This document shows positions 8,495 through 17,887 of a DNA stretch of 64,000 nucleotides, in pieces. This DNA is from CAWJPY01 sp963844865 (GTDB lineage Bacteria > Acidobacteriota > Thermoanaerobaculia > Thermoanaerobaculales > Sulfomarinibacteraceae): positions 78,296 through 142,295 of the forward strand of contig CAWJPY010000014.1 in NCBI GenBank assembly GCA_963844865.1, given 5' to 3'. The stretch's first letter is position 1; every line of letters begins with the position of its first letter. A program made the translations under genes and the position numbers. The notes beneath the pieces are model-generated. The model made no database searches. It saw only the letters and a program-made list of their open reading frames with translations, and was not told where the DNA came from.

Positions 8495-10657
8495 GCGGTC
8501 TCCTCGCGCGCGGCCAGCACCTCGTGGGCCTCGCCCGACGAGCCCTCCGGGCGCGGTCCCAGCATCTTCTCCAGCTCCGGGTGTGCCGATGGTCTCCTTC
8601 TCGAAGAGGTAGTTCGCCAGCTTGTCCAGCCGCTCCGCGCTCCGTCGTCAGCAGCTCGCGGACCGCCTCATGGCGCTCCTCCAGAAGCTGCCGATGTCAC
8701 GGTCCATCCGGGCCGCGGTCGCCTCGCTGTAGTCGCGGCCCTGGGCGAGCTGGTAGCCGAGGAACGGCTGCTCCTCGTCGGCCTGCGAACGCCACGGGCC
8801 CGAGGCTGCCCATGCCCCAGCGGGTGACCATGCGCCGCACCAGGCGCGTGGCCTGCACCAGGTCGTTCTCGGCGCCGGTGGTGATGTCGCCCACGGCGAT
8901 CTCCTCGGCGCACCGGCCGCCCAGCATCACGTCCAGCCGCGCCATCAGGTACGTGCGGCTGTAGTTGTAGCGGTCGTCGTCGGGCAGCTGCTCGGTGACG
9001 CCGAGCGCCTGGCCGTGCGGGATGATCGTGACCTTGTGGACCGGGTCGGCCGCCGGCGTGAGCCAGGCGACCAGCGCGTGGCCCGACTCGTGGTACGCGA
9101 CGGCCCGTCGCTCGTGCTCGTCGAGCGAGCAGCGGCCGCGCCGCCCGAGCAGGATCTTGTCCCACGCCTCCTCGAAGTCCGCCATCGTCACCTTGCGCGG
9201 CTGCTGCGCGCGGCCACCAGGGCGGCCTCGTTGCAGAGGTTGGCCAGGTCGGCGCCGCTCAGGCCGGTCGCCGTGCGCGCGATCATCGCCAGGTCCACGT
9301 CCGGCGCGAGCTGGAGGTGGCGGGTGTGGATCTGCAGGATGCCCTCCCGGCCTCGCCGGTCGGGCAGCGCGACCGTCACCTGGCGGTCGAAGCGGCCCGG
9401 CCGCAGCAGCGCCGGGTCGAGGACGTCGGGCCGGTTGGTGGCCGCCAGCACGATGACCTCCTGGCGCTCGTCGAAGCCGTCCATCTCGACCAGCAGCTGG
9501 TTGAGGGTCTGCTCCCGCTCGTCGTTGACGTTGCCGACGCCCGGCCCCGCGTCGCCGGCCCACGGCGTCCATCTCGTCGATGAAGACGATGGCCGGCGCC
9601 GCAGGCCTTGGCCTGCTCGAACAGATCGCGGACCCGGCTCGCGCCGACGCCCACGAACATCTCGACGAACTCCGAGGCGCTGATGGGGAAGAACGGCACG
9701 TCGGCCTCGCCGGCCACCGCCCGGGCCAGCAGCGTCTTGCCCGGTGCCGGGAGGGCCGACCAGCAGCACGCCCCGTGGGATCCGCGCACCGATGGCGTGG
9801 TACTTGCCCGGGTTGCGCAGGAAGTCGACCTCCTCCAGCAGCTCGGCCTTCGCCTCGTCCTCGCCGGCGACGTCCTCGAAGGTCACTCGGGTCTCCTCCC
9901 CGGTGTAACGCCGGGCCTTGGTTCGGTTGAAGCCGAACATGCTCCCCGCGCCTCCCTGCATCTGGCTGGCGCGGCGACCCATCCACACGAAGAAGCCCAC
10001 CAAGAGGAGCAGGGGAAGTCCCTCGATCATGAGGTCCAGGAACCAGTGGGTCGAGGGCGGTTGGGCGGTAACCTGCACGTGGTGGGCCTCGAGGAGAGGC
10101 ATGAGGGAAGCGTCGCCGATGGCTTCCGGGAACACCGTGCTGAAGATGGCGTACTTCTGGGGCTTCTTGGGGTCCGTGGCGGCCGCCTTGCCCGCTCCTG
10201 ACTTGGCGGCCTCAGCGGCTCCCGGCGTTGCCACCTTCGTGGGCGACGCCGCCGCGGCTTTCGTGGCGGCGCCGGACTGGGCAGCGGGTGTCGCAGCGGT
10301 GGAACTCTTGGCGCCGGTTGTGGCCGCCCCCGCCTTCTTGGGCGGCGGCCACGTGACCTTCTCCACGAACGTGCCGCTGATCTTCTCCCCCTGGATCGAG
10401 ATCGACGTCACGTTGTCGTCCCGCACCTGCTGGAGGAAGGTGGTGTACGGGATCTTCGCGCTGGCCTCCTGGGTGGAGCGGCCCCAGAAGATGGAGAGGT
10501 TCCACAGCAGGAGCGCCGTCAGGATCACCCACCAGATGAGCAGCCGGTGGCGGGGTGCCTTCGGGTCCTGCGGTCCCTGAGGTCCCTGTGGCCCTTTTGG
10601 ACCCAGAGGTCCTCCGGGAGGGGGATTTCGCGGGGGTTGCGGGTCTGATCCTGCCAT
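8491..10657 (-). CDS. ftsH: ATP-dependent zinc metalloprotease FtsH (several apparent frameshifts)
   Basis: Membrane AAA+ protease that degrades misfolded and short-lived membrane and cytosolic proteins. The pieces in order: unusual Gly/Pro-rich N-terminus (GPKGPQGPQGPQ), helix 1, extracytoplasmic domain with an Ala/Thr-rich insert, helix 2 (LLLLVGFFVWMG), Walker A, Walker B (IVFIDEMDAVGRR), second region (PALLRPGRFDRQVTVALPDR), and the zinc site HESGH near 9078-9092 with GGRCAEEIAVGDITTGAENDL supplying the third ligand. The frame breaks near 9740, 9600, 9555, 9200, 8800 and 8600; at 9740-9742 one extra C turns GTGKT into GTGQD. Since FtsH is usually essential and each break is one or two bases in GC runs, consensus error is likely. 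Composite length about 722 residues. Confidence 0.92.
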
Positions 10658-10788
10658 GGTTCGTCCTCGTCCTTCCGATTCCTACACGATGGGTCGCTCT
10701 TTCCCGGTCCGTGCAGCGCCGAGCGTTCTCTATGTCAAAGAATCTCGATTTGGCGCGAATTCTTTCAGGGCGGCGCTCCCACCGCCTC

Positions 10789-11493
10789 CTACGATGCGAC
10801 TGCGTCGCGGATCGCCCTCCCCAGATGTTGAAACAGCATCGTCTCTGACACCCACGAGCGCGACACCAACCAGCCCAGCAGCACTCCGTAGGCGGTGTGG
10901 GCGAGGTACACGACCAGTGGGAACTTGACCGGCGCGTAGCTCTGCCCGAAGCTCCCCGCGCCCATGGCGTAGACCACGGGGCTGATCATGAAGATGGTGC
11001 CGATCACCCAGGCGTAGAGCAGCCCGCCCCACCAGCGGCGCCTGCCGAAGACGAGGATGTAGATCATGGCGAAGCAGACGCCGTTGAAGAAGTGGTCCGA
11101 CCAACCCACCAGATTCGACACCCAGTTGGGCCCCTCCATGAAGCGGTTCGTCAGCAGGACGCCCATCAGCATGGGCATGGACCCGGGCATGGCGTCGAAG
11201 AAGCGGAAGCCGATCACGCGCACGGCCTCCAGGCCTCCCGCTGCAAACACGCCGACCCACACAGCGGTCACCATGCCCCGGGCCAAGCGCCGCCACACCG
11301 AGACCAGGGCGATGAGGAAGAGCCCGGCCATCACCACGACCGCCGGGGCCAGGGCGTAGATCCCGAGCCACGGCATGTCGGCGTAGCCCCCCTCGGCAAT
11401 GGGGAAGATCAGAGGCGACACGGCCGCGCAGGCGAGCACCAGCAGGGTGGCCAGCAGCTCACCGCGCGAGATGTTGTCCTCCTCGATCCTCAT
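10789..11493 (-). CDS. Polytopic membrane protein, unknown function
   Basis: 234 residues from ATG 11493 with GGAGGG three bases upstream. About six hydrophobic helices can be seen, starting with LLATLLVLACAAVSPLIF and ending with LVVYLAHTAYGVLLGWLVS. A polar stretch between helices (LTNRFMEGPNWVSNLVGWSDHFFNGV) holds conserved-looking Asn, Trp, Asp and His residues, and a histidine also sits in the last helix; this could bind a cofactor or metal but nothing is proven. I do not recognise the family. It precedes ftsH on the same strand, about 130 bases upstream. Confidence 0.7.
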   Translation of the reverse strand: MRIEEDNISRGELLATLLVLACAAVSPLIFPIAEGGYADMPWLGIYALAPAVVVMAGLFLIALVSVWRRLARGMVTAVWVGVFAAGGLEAVRVIGFRFFDAMPGSMPMLMGVLLTNRFMEGPNWVSNLVGWSDHFFNGVCFAMIYILVFGRRRWWGGLLYAWVIGTIFMISPVVYAMGAGSFGQSYAPVKFPLVVYLAHTAYGVLLGWLVSRSWVSETMLFQHLGRAIRDAVAS

Positions 11494-11755
11494 CGTCCCT
11501 CCAAAACGCCATGCTGGCGGTCGCGATGACCACGATCCTCGCCGTTCCCCCGGCTTCGCGCCCAACCGGGGTCCGGACGCGGATCGCGACGTTGTCCACC
11601 AGCCCGGCTCTCGCACGGGGCAACTGGGCCCGCGTCTCGGGGATTCCTCCAGCGCCGTCGGATCCCTCGGGAAGGATGCGGAACACGGCACCGCCGATGG
11701 CGGTTCCTGACATGGGGAAATCCCCGGGGGACGATATGCTGACGGCGGAGAACCG

Positions 11756-12763
11756 GTGAGCGAGCAGCACTCCACGAGGTCAGGTGACCCGGAACGGCAA
11801 CGCCGCCGCTTCGCGTACTTCGCGTGGATGGTCCTCGCCTACGCCGTCGGGGTCGTGCTGTGGGGCGCCTACGTGCGAGCAACAGGCTCGGGCGCCGGTT
11901 GCGGCAACCACTGGCCCCTGTGCAACGGCGTCCTCCTCCCTCGCGCCCCGGAGACCGCGACACTCATCGAGTTCAGCCACCGCCTCAGCAGCGGTCTCAT
12001 CCTGGTCCTCGTCGGCGTGCTCGTGGCCTGGGCGATCCGGGTATTCCCCCGACGCCACCGGGTGCGGACCGGCGCCTGGCTGTCCCTGGCCTTCACGCTC
12101 AGTGAAGCCCTGGTCGGGGCTGGTCTCGTGCTCTTCGAGCTCGTGGCCGACAACGCGTCCATGGCGCGAGCGGCCTGGATGGCGGTGCACCTGCTCAACA
12201 CCTTCACGCTCCTGGCCTGTCTCGCGTTGACGGCACTGTGGGCCGGCGGAACGGGGGCGCCGCGCCTGCGCGGGCAGGGCGCCCGCCCGTGGCTGCTCGT
12301 GGGGTCCCTGGCCGGCCTCCTGGTCCTGGGCGCGAGCGGCGCCGTGACGGCCCTCGGGGACACCCTGTTCCCCTCCGGGTCCCTGGCCGAGGCCCTGCGC
12401 CAGGACTTCTCGGCCACGGGCGAGCTGCTGGTGCGGCTGCGCCTCTTCCACCCTCTGATCGCCGTTACCGTGGGCGCCGTCCTCGTCATCACGGCGCAGG
12501 TGCTGCGCGCCCGCCAACCCCGACGCCTGGCGGTCCGGGGTCTGGCCGATCTCCTGTCCGGCCTGGTCCTGGTCCAGCTCCTGGCCGGGCTGGTGAATGT
12601 CAGTCTCCTGGCCCCGGTCTGGATGCAGCTCCTCCACCTCGCCCTCGCCGATGCGGTATGGATTACGACGGTGCTCCTTGGAGCGGCCGCGTTCGCACCC
12701 GGTGCCGCGGGGGACCCCGGGACGGCATCCGCTCTGCCACCGATGGCTCACCGCACGAGCTGA
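11756..12763 (+). CDS. ctaA: Heme A synthase CtaA/COX15
   Basis: Converts heme O to heme A for cytochrome c oxidase. 335 residues starting at a GTG preceded by GGAG. Eight-helix pattern in two similar halves: WGAYVRATGSGAGCGNHWPLC (the N-terminal Arg-x-Thr-Gly-Ser-Gly and Cys pair), EFSHRLSSGL with heme-ligand His, WMAVHLLNTFTLL with the second His, and the corresponding pair in the second half (LRLFHPLIAVTVG, LLHLALADAVW). The protein works with the heme O synthase gene found at 49.7 kb. Divergent from the membrane-protein gene at 11493. Confidence 0.93.
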   Translation: MSEQHSTRSGDPERQRRRFAYFAWMVLAYAVGVVLWGAYVRATGSGAGCGNHWPLCNGVLLPRAPETATLIEFSHRLSSGLILVLVGVLVAWAIRVFPRRHRVRTGAWLSLAFTLSEALVGAGLVLFELVADNASMARAAWMAVHLLNTFTLLACLALTALWAGGTGAPRLRGQGARPWLLVGSLAGLLVLGASGAVTALGDTLFPSGSLAEALRQDFSATGELLVRLRLFHPLIAVTVGAVLVITAQVLRARQPRRLAVRGLADLLSGLVLVQLLAGLVNVSLLAPVWMQLLHLALADAVWITTVLLGAAAFAPGAAGDPGTASALPPMAHRTS

Positions 12764-12792
12764 TTGACAGCCCGGGGGCTGGTCGATAGGAT
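12764..12792 (+). promoter_or_regulatory. Strong candidate sigma70 promoter, TTGACA-17-TAGGAT
   Basis: A perfect -35 (TTGACA, 12764-12769), a 17-base spacer and TAGGAT (12787-12792, four of six) begin at the last base of the ctaA stop codon region. The spacer contains a small GC hairpin (AGCCCGGGGGCT). It would drive the surface-protein gene at 12873 with a leader near 75 bases. Confidence 0.5.
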
Positions 12793-12872
12793 CGCATCGC
12801 ACACCCAACCGGGGACCATTGGATAGCGGCGGGCGCGGTCCTGTCGTCGAACCCGATGAGGAAGGTCAGGAT

Positions 12873-13781
12873 ATGAATCGTGGACGTGTGCTCGCCGTGC
12901 TCGCTGTCGCCGTGCTGCTGCCCGTGGCCGCAACCGCTCAGCCCGTCTTGTCCCCCTATCTGTGCCACGCCTATCTGGACACAGACAACAACGCCGCCAC
13001 CGGCGGCACCGTTCAGGTGATTCAGGCCGGTGATGCGACGCCGCAGGACCGTGACGGCATCGACGTCATCGTCTCCGCACTCGCCCAGATGCCGCCCGCG
13101 GACCAGTGGGGGCCCGCGATCCCGGGCATGGTGGTGGTCAACGTGATGGTCGAGCGCTGGAACCCTGCCACTCCGGCCTTCGAGCAGGTGGGCTCCTACG
13201 ACATCTCCTACCCCATCGGGTGGGGCACCGGGCTGGACGGCCACAACGTGATCGAGTTCACGGCGCCTCTCGCCGCCATCGGACCACTGGCGCCGACGAT
13301 CAGGATGCTGTACCACATATCCCTGGCCGCCCTCAATGACTACACGTCGACGTTCACGTACGCTCAACAGACCGGCAGCGCCATTCCCACCGTCGGCACG
13401 CTCGGGGTCGTCATCCTGGGTCTCCTGCTGGGAGCAGCGGGTCTGCTCGTGCTCCGCCGTTCGCGGGTCGTCGGAGTCGCGGCGCTGGTTGTCGGCGGCA
13501 TTGCTGCCCTGTCGGGCCTGGCCTGGGCCTTGACCATCACGCCCGACGGGCAGGTGGGTGACTGGGCGGGAACCCCGCCCGCCGTCACCGATCCCATCGG
13601 CGACTCCTCGGCGGGCGACGCCAACGAGGATATCGTGTACGGCTTCGTCACCAGCGACGCGACCACCATGGGCTTCAGGGTCGACATCCTCAACGTGGAC
13701 GTCTCAGACCCCTACGCCTCGCCGACGGCGACCCCGACCACGACGCCCCCGAGCGCGACGCCCACGGTGCCCCCGATCTAG
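12873..13781 (+). CDS. Exported surface protein with internal IPTL-CTERM-like segment
   Basis: 302 residues from ATG 12873 (GAGGAAGG upstream). Signal peptide ending ATAQ. An extracellular domain of about 145 residues (LDTDNNAATGGTVQVIQAG) leads to IPTVGTLGVVILGLLLGAAG followed by LLVLRRSR, which has the shape of an IPTL-CTERM sorting signal: Ile-Pro-Thr, hydrophobic helix, Arg cluster. Unlike textbook cases it is not terminal; a second helix and another domain (DGQVGDWAGTPPAVTDPIGD) follow, ending in a Thr/Pro tail. The second domain resembles the surface modules usually found before such signals, so this could be two ancestral genes fused end to end. Function unknown. Confidence 0.7.
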   Translation: MNRGRVLAVLAVAVLLPVAATAQPVLSPYLCHAYLDTDNNAATGGTVQVIQAGDATPQDRDGIDVIVSALAQMPPADQWGPAIPGMVVVNVMVERWNPATPAFEQVGSYDISYPIGWGTGLDGHNVIEFTAPLAAIGPLAPTIRMLYHISLAALNDYTSTFTYAQQTGSAIPTVGTLGVVILGLLLGAAGLLVLRRSRVVGVAALVVGGIAALSGLAWALTITPDGQVGDWAGTPPAVTDPIGDSSAGDANEDIVYGFVTSDATTMGFRVDILNVDVSDPYASPTATPTTTPPSATPTVPPI

Positions 13782-13983
13782 CCGCCGGCGCCGGCTCGAG
13801 GCGGGTTCTCGCTGCACTCCTCTGCGCACCCGGGATCCTCCCGCGTTGCGGTGCCGACGGCTTGCAGGCGTGGTGACGGAGGTCATCTCCACCCCCGTCG
13901 AAGGGGCCGTCGCCGTGCTCCACACTCCTGCCGACCGCCGAGGGGCTCCGGGAGGAGGCAATAATCGAGGGTGGGAGGTGCCC

Positions 13984-16050
13984 GTGCGCCGTGTAGCTCT
14001 CGCCGTTGTGGTTCTGCTGGCCGCCACCTTCGCGGGCGCTCGCCCGGCGTTGGCAGAGACCACGCCGTGCCCTCCGTTGCCGCAGCCCGATGGCCGCGTC
14101 GTCGATGTCGCCACCGTCCCCGATCTGGTGACGGCTGTCGACACGGCAGAGCCCGAGGACACCATCCGCATCGCGGACGGCACCTACGACCTGGACGGCG
14201 CCTGGCTCTGGGTGGACACACCGGGCGTGACCCTGCGGTCGGCCGGCGGCGATCGTGATGCCGTGGTGCTCGACGGCGGCTACGTCACCACCGAGATCGT
14301 CGTGATCGCCGCCTCGGACGTGACCGTCGCCGACCTCACACTGCGGCGGGCCAGGTACCACCCCATCCACGTGGTCGCCGGGGTGTCCTCGGACACCCTC
14401 CGCACCTCCGTCTACAACGTCCGCATCGTCGATCCCGGACAGCAGGCCGTCAAGATCAATCCCGCCTCCCCCGCGGGGCCCACCTTCGTCGACGACGGCA
14501 CCATCGCCTGCTCCTCCATCGAGCTCACCGACGCCGGCCGCTCCCAGGTGTGGGCCATCAACGGGAGCTGCTACACCGGCGGGGTGGACGCCCACGCCGC
14601 CCGTGGCTGGACCATCCGGGACAACGTCATCCAGGGCTTCTGGTGCCCCGGCGGGCTCTCCGAGCACGGCATCCACCTGTGGCGCGGCTGCCGCGACACC
14701 GTGGTCGAGCGCAACCTCCTGCGGGATGACGCCCGGGGGATCGGCTTCGGGCTCGCCGCCAGCGGCGATGCCCGCACGTACGCCGACGACCCGTGCCCGG
14801 GCGCGGGCTACGTGGGCCACTACGACGGCGTCATCCGCAACAACTTCGTGCTCGCCTCGGCGAGCGGCCTTTTCACCTCGGCACCGGGATTCGACTGCGG
14901 CATCTGCCTCGCCAGCGCGTGCGGCGCCGAGGTCCTGCACAACACCGTGGCCTCCACCCAACCCCCGATGGCGTCGTCCGTCGAGTGGCGCTTCGAGACC
15001 ACCGCAGCGACCATCACCAACAACCTGGCCACTCACAACTTCTGGCAGCGAGACGGGGCCACGGCCATCCTTTCCGGCAACCTGACCGCCCAGCCCCTGT
15101 CACTGTTCGCGAACGGCGCCGGCGGCGACCTGCACCTCGCCCCTTCCGCCACGTCCGCCATCGACACGGTCGCGGCGCCCCCGGGGGTCACGGACGACGT
15201 GGACGGCGACCCCCGACCCCTCGGTGCCGCCGCCGACGTGGGCGCGGACGAACGGCCTCCGGGCGAACCGATCTTCAGCGGCGGCTTCGAGTCCGGCGGC
15301 ACCGATGCCTGGTCCGGATCCCGGGGAGGCGTCACGGTCGCTGCGGATGCCGCCTACATCGGCAGCTACGGGCTCCGGGTCGCGGTCGGGAGCTGCAGCT
15401 CCGAGCTCCATGTCGCCCTCGATCCGGAGATGATCAGCGACCACCGGTCCGTCAACGCCTGCGACCGGATCACCCTCGGCGACGGCGTCGTGCTCGCCGA
15501 CGGGGGTGACCTCACCTGCACCGCCGGGCACTCCATCGTGCTCGGCGAGGGGCTCTCCGTGCTGTCCGGCGGCACGCTCACAGCCGTGCTGGACCCCACG
15601 CTCGATCCCCTGAGCTACGTGACCGACGACTCACCTGCCGGCGAGGCCAGCTATGGCGTCGAGCTCTTCGCGGACTTCGACGGGCTCGTTCTGGGCATCG
15701 GTGACGAGCTCGAGCACCTGGCCGGTCTCACCGTGGACGGCACCGCCGCGTTCCGCGTCCTCGTCCGGAGCGGGCCCGTGCTCGTCCTGGAGGTTCGTGA
15801 CGACACGGGGAACCTCCACCGGACGACCCCGGTCCCGGCGGCCTCTGGATGGAACCGGATCGCGGTCTCCTGGCAGAGCGCACCCGACGCCACCACATCG
15901 TTCGCCCTGGGCGGGGCGGCTCCCCTCGTGGTCACCGGCATCGACACCAGCGCGCAGCGCCTCGACAGCGTCCGCTGGGGAGTCGTCGGCGGCAGCCTGT
16001 CGGCGAGCGCCGGCACCATCTCCCTGGACGCCTTCACCTCCTGGCGCTAG
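13984..16050 (+). CDS. Secreted right-handed beta-helix protein
   Basis: 688 residues from a GTG with GGGAGGT upstream. Signal peptide ends ARPALAE. Residues about 35-400 show the rungs of a parallel beta-helix: repeated short strands with Asn/Asp and Val, such as VTLRSAGGDRDAVVLDGG, VTVADLTLRRARYHPIHVV, WTIRDNVIQGF, DTVVERNLLRDD and VIRNNFVLASASGLF. A jelly-roll-like C-terminal part (FESGGTDAWSG, ELFADFDGLVLGIGDEL, LDAFTSWR) may bind carbohydrate or a surface. Such proteins are polysaccharide lyases, hydrolases or adhesins; the active site cannot be told from sequence. Follows the surface-protein gene by 200 bases. Confidence 0.8.
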   Translation: MRRVALAVVVLLAATFAGARPALAETTPCPPLPQPDGRVVDVATVPDLVTAVDTAEPEDTIRIADGTYDLDGAWLWVDTPGVTLRSAGGDRDAVVLDGGYVTTEIVVIAASDVTVADLTLRRARYHPIHVVAGVSSDTLRTSVYNVRIVDPGQQAVKINPASPAGPTFVDDGTIACSSIELTDAGRSQVWAINGSCYTGGVDAHAARGWTIRDNVIQGFWCPGGLSEHGIHLWRGCRDTVVERNLLRDDARGIGFGLAASGDARTYADDPCPGAGYVGHYDGVIRNNFVLASASGLFTSAPGFDCGICLASACGAEVLHNTVASTQPPMASSVEWRFETTAATITNNLATHNFWQRDGATAILSGNLTAQPLSLFANGAGGDLHLAPSATSAIDTVAAPPGVTDDVDGDPRPLGAAADVGADERPPGEPIFSGGFESGGTDAWSGSRGGVTVAADAAYIGSYGLRVAVGSCSSELHVALDPEMISDHRSVNACDRITLGDGVVLADGGDLTCTAGHSIVLGEGLSVLSGGTLTAVLDPTLDPLSYVTDDSPAGEASYGVELFADFDGLVLGIGDELEHLAGLTVDGTAAFRVLVRSGPVLVLEVRDDTGNLHRTTPVPAASGWNRIAVSWQSAPDATTSFALGGAAPLVVTGIDTSAQRLDSVRWGVVGGSLSASAGTISLDAFTSWR

Positions 16051-16119
16051 GGCGGTGGTCGCAGCCCCCACGGGGGAATGGCCTCCCCGTGCGGGGTGTT
16101 GGCTGGTGGACGGTCGAAG

Positions 16120-17060
16120 ATGAGGACATCGCCATCCGAGCAGCGCGTCGTCGTAGAGGCCGTGGACCTGGTGAAGAGCTTCGGCGGCCTGCGGGCCGTG
16201 GACGGCGTCTCTTTCCGCGTCGAGCCCGGCGAGTGCTTCGGCATGCTGGGGCCCAACGGGGCCGGCAAGACCAGCACCATCCGCATGATCTACGGCTACT
16301 CGCCCGCATCAGCGGCGGACGTCTGCGGGTGTTCGGCCTCGACGTCGACCGGCCAGCGGCGCGCGGTCAAGGCGCACGCATCGGCGTCTGCCAGCAGGAG
16401 AACAACCTCGATCCCGACCTGACCGTGGCCGCAGAACCTGCGGTCTTCGCCCGCTACTTCGACATCCCCCGGCCGCGGCCCGGCACCGCGCCGAGGAGCT
16501 GCTGCGCTTCATCGCCCTGGAGCACCGGCGCGACTCCGGTGCAGCGAGCTCTCCGGCGGCATGATGCGGCGCCTGGTGCTGGCCCGCGCCCTGCATCAAC
16601 CGGCCGCGAACTGCTCATTCTCGACGAGCCGACCACCGGCCTCGACCCCCAGTCCCGCCACCAGGTCTGGGAGCGGCTGGAGCGAGCTCCGGGAGCGAGG
16701 GCATCACCGTCCTGCTCACCACCCACTACATGGAGGAGGCGGCGCAGCTGTGCGACCGCCTGGTCATCATGGACCACGGCCGCATCCTGGTGGAAGGGGC
16801 GCCGACGGAGCTGATCCGCGAGCACGTCGGCCGCCAGGTGATCGAGGTCGCCGCCCCCCGCGACGAGCTGCGCGCCTACGTCCGTGACAAGGGGCTCCCC
16901 TTCGAGGACCTCGGGCACCGGCTCCTCGTCTACGGCGACGACAGCGACGCCGTGTTCCACCGCGATCAGCGAGGACTACTGCGACGGCGGCTGCGTCCTG
17001 CGCCTGGCCACCCTGGAGGACGTCTTCCTGAAGCTCACCGGGAGGGAGCTGCGCGAATGA
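16120..17060 (+). CDS. NodI/DrrA-like ABC transporter ATP-binding protein (frameshifted)
   Basis: Starts MRTSPSEQRVVVEAVDLVKS. Walker A GPNGAGKTSTIRM, Q-loop QENNLDPDLTV, signature LSGGMMRR, Walker B LLILDEPTTGLDPQSRHQVWE, switch histidine in TTHYMEEA, and a C-terminal part (GQVIEVAAP-type, EDVFLKLTGRELRE) typical of NodI, the ATPase of lipo-oligosaccharide exporters. The parts lie in three frames; breaks near 16310, 16360, 16490, 16540, 16610, 16690 and 16950 are each one base. The total of 941 bases is not a multiple of three. The stop overlaps the next start as ATGA, as expected of an intact nodI-nodJ pair, so sequence errors are suspected. Confidence 0.82.
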
Positions 17061-17855
17061 TCCGACGGCTGGTGGGCGACATCTCGTACCGGTTCATCCG
17101 GGTCTGGCAGCGCAACCTCACGGTGTATCAGCAAGACCTGGAAGATCAGGCTGGTGCCGTCCCTCCTCGAGCCGGTGCTCTACCTGGTCGCCTTCGGGGT
17201 CGGCCTCGGGGCACTCGTGGGCACGCTCCACATCGACGGCCGCACGGTCAGCTACATCCGCTTCATCGCCCCGGCGCTGGTGGCCATACCATCATGCAGA
17301 ACGCCTTCTTCGAGAACACCTACGCCTCCTTCGTCCGCATGTACTACCAGAAGACCTTCGACGCCATGCTGGCCACGCCCCTCTCCCTGGCCGACGTGAT
17401 CACCGGCGAGATCGTCTGGGGGGCCACCAAGGTCGGCTCATCGCGGCCACGCCTCATGCTCGTCGTGATCACTCCCTTCGGCCTCTTGAGCTATCCCTCC
17501 TGCCTGCTCGTCCTCCCCCTCGCCCTTCTCGGCGGGCTCGCCTTCGGCGTCCGCCGGCATGTGGTTCACCGGCTGTCCTCCCCACCATCGAGATGTTCAA
17601 CCTGCCCGTCTTTCTCTTCATCACCCCCATGTTCCTGTTCAGCGGGACCTTCTTCCCGCTGCAGAACCTACCCCAGTGGGCCCAGTACGCGGCCCTTGCC
17701 CTGCCCCTCACCCACCTGGTCGCAGCTCACCCGCGCCCTCACCTTCGGCCGCCTGCGAGCCCCATCTCCTCTGGAACCTCGCCTACCTGGTCGGGTTCAC
17801 GGTCATGGTGTTTCCCCTCGCCATGGGGCGGATGCGGGTCCGCCTCATCGCCTAG
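17057..17855 (+). CDS. NodJ/ABC-2 type permease (frameshifted)
   Basis: ABC-2 permease partner of the preceding ATPase. Fragments in different frames line up with NodJ: MIRRLVGDISYRFIRVWQRN, SLLEPVLYLVAFGVGLGALVG, IMQNAFFENTYASFVRMYYQ, TFDAMLATPLSLADVITGEI, MFNLPVFLFITPMFLFSGTF, FPLQNLPQWAQYAALALPLT, and LAYLVGFTVMVFPLAMGRM at the end. About six helices and the expected length near 266 codons. Breaks near 17145, 17285, 17440, 17540, 17580 and 17720. Substrate unknown: the family moves lipo-oligosaccharides, polysaccharides or drugs. Confidence 0.8.
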
Positions 17856-17887
17856 GCCGCGGGATCGCGCTACCATCGGAGAGGAAC

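Noticed and set aside
13558..13983. Upstream extension of the beta-helix protein frame (to 13558)
   Set aside because: It overlaps the end of the surface-protein gene, has no sensible composition, and the GTG at 13984 has a good ribosome site and starts a signal peptide.
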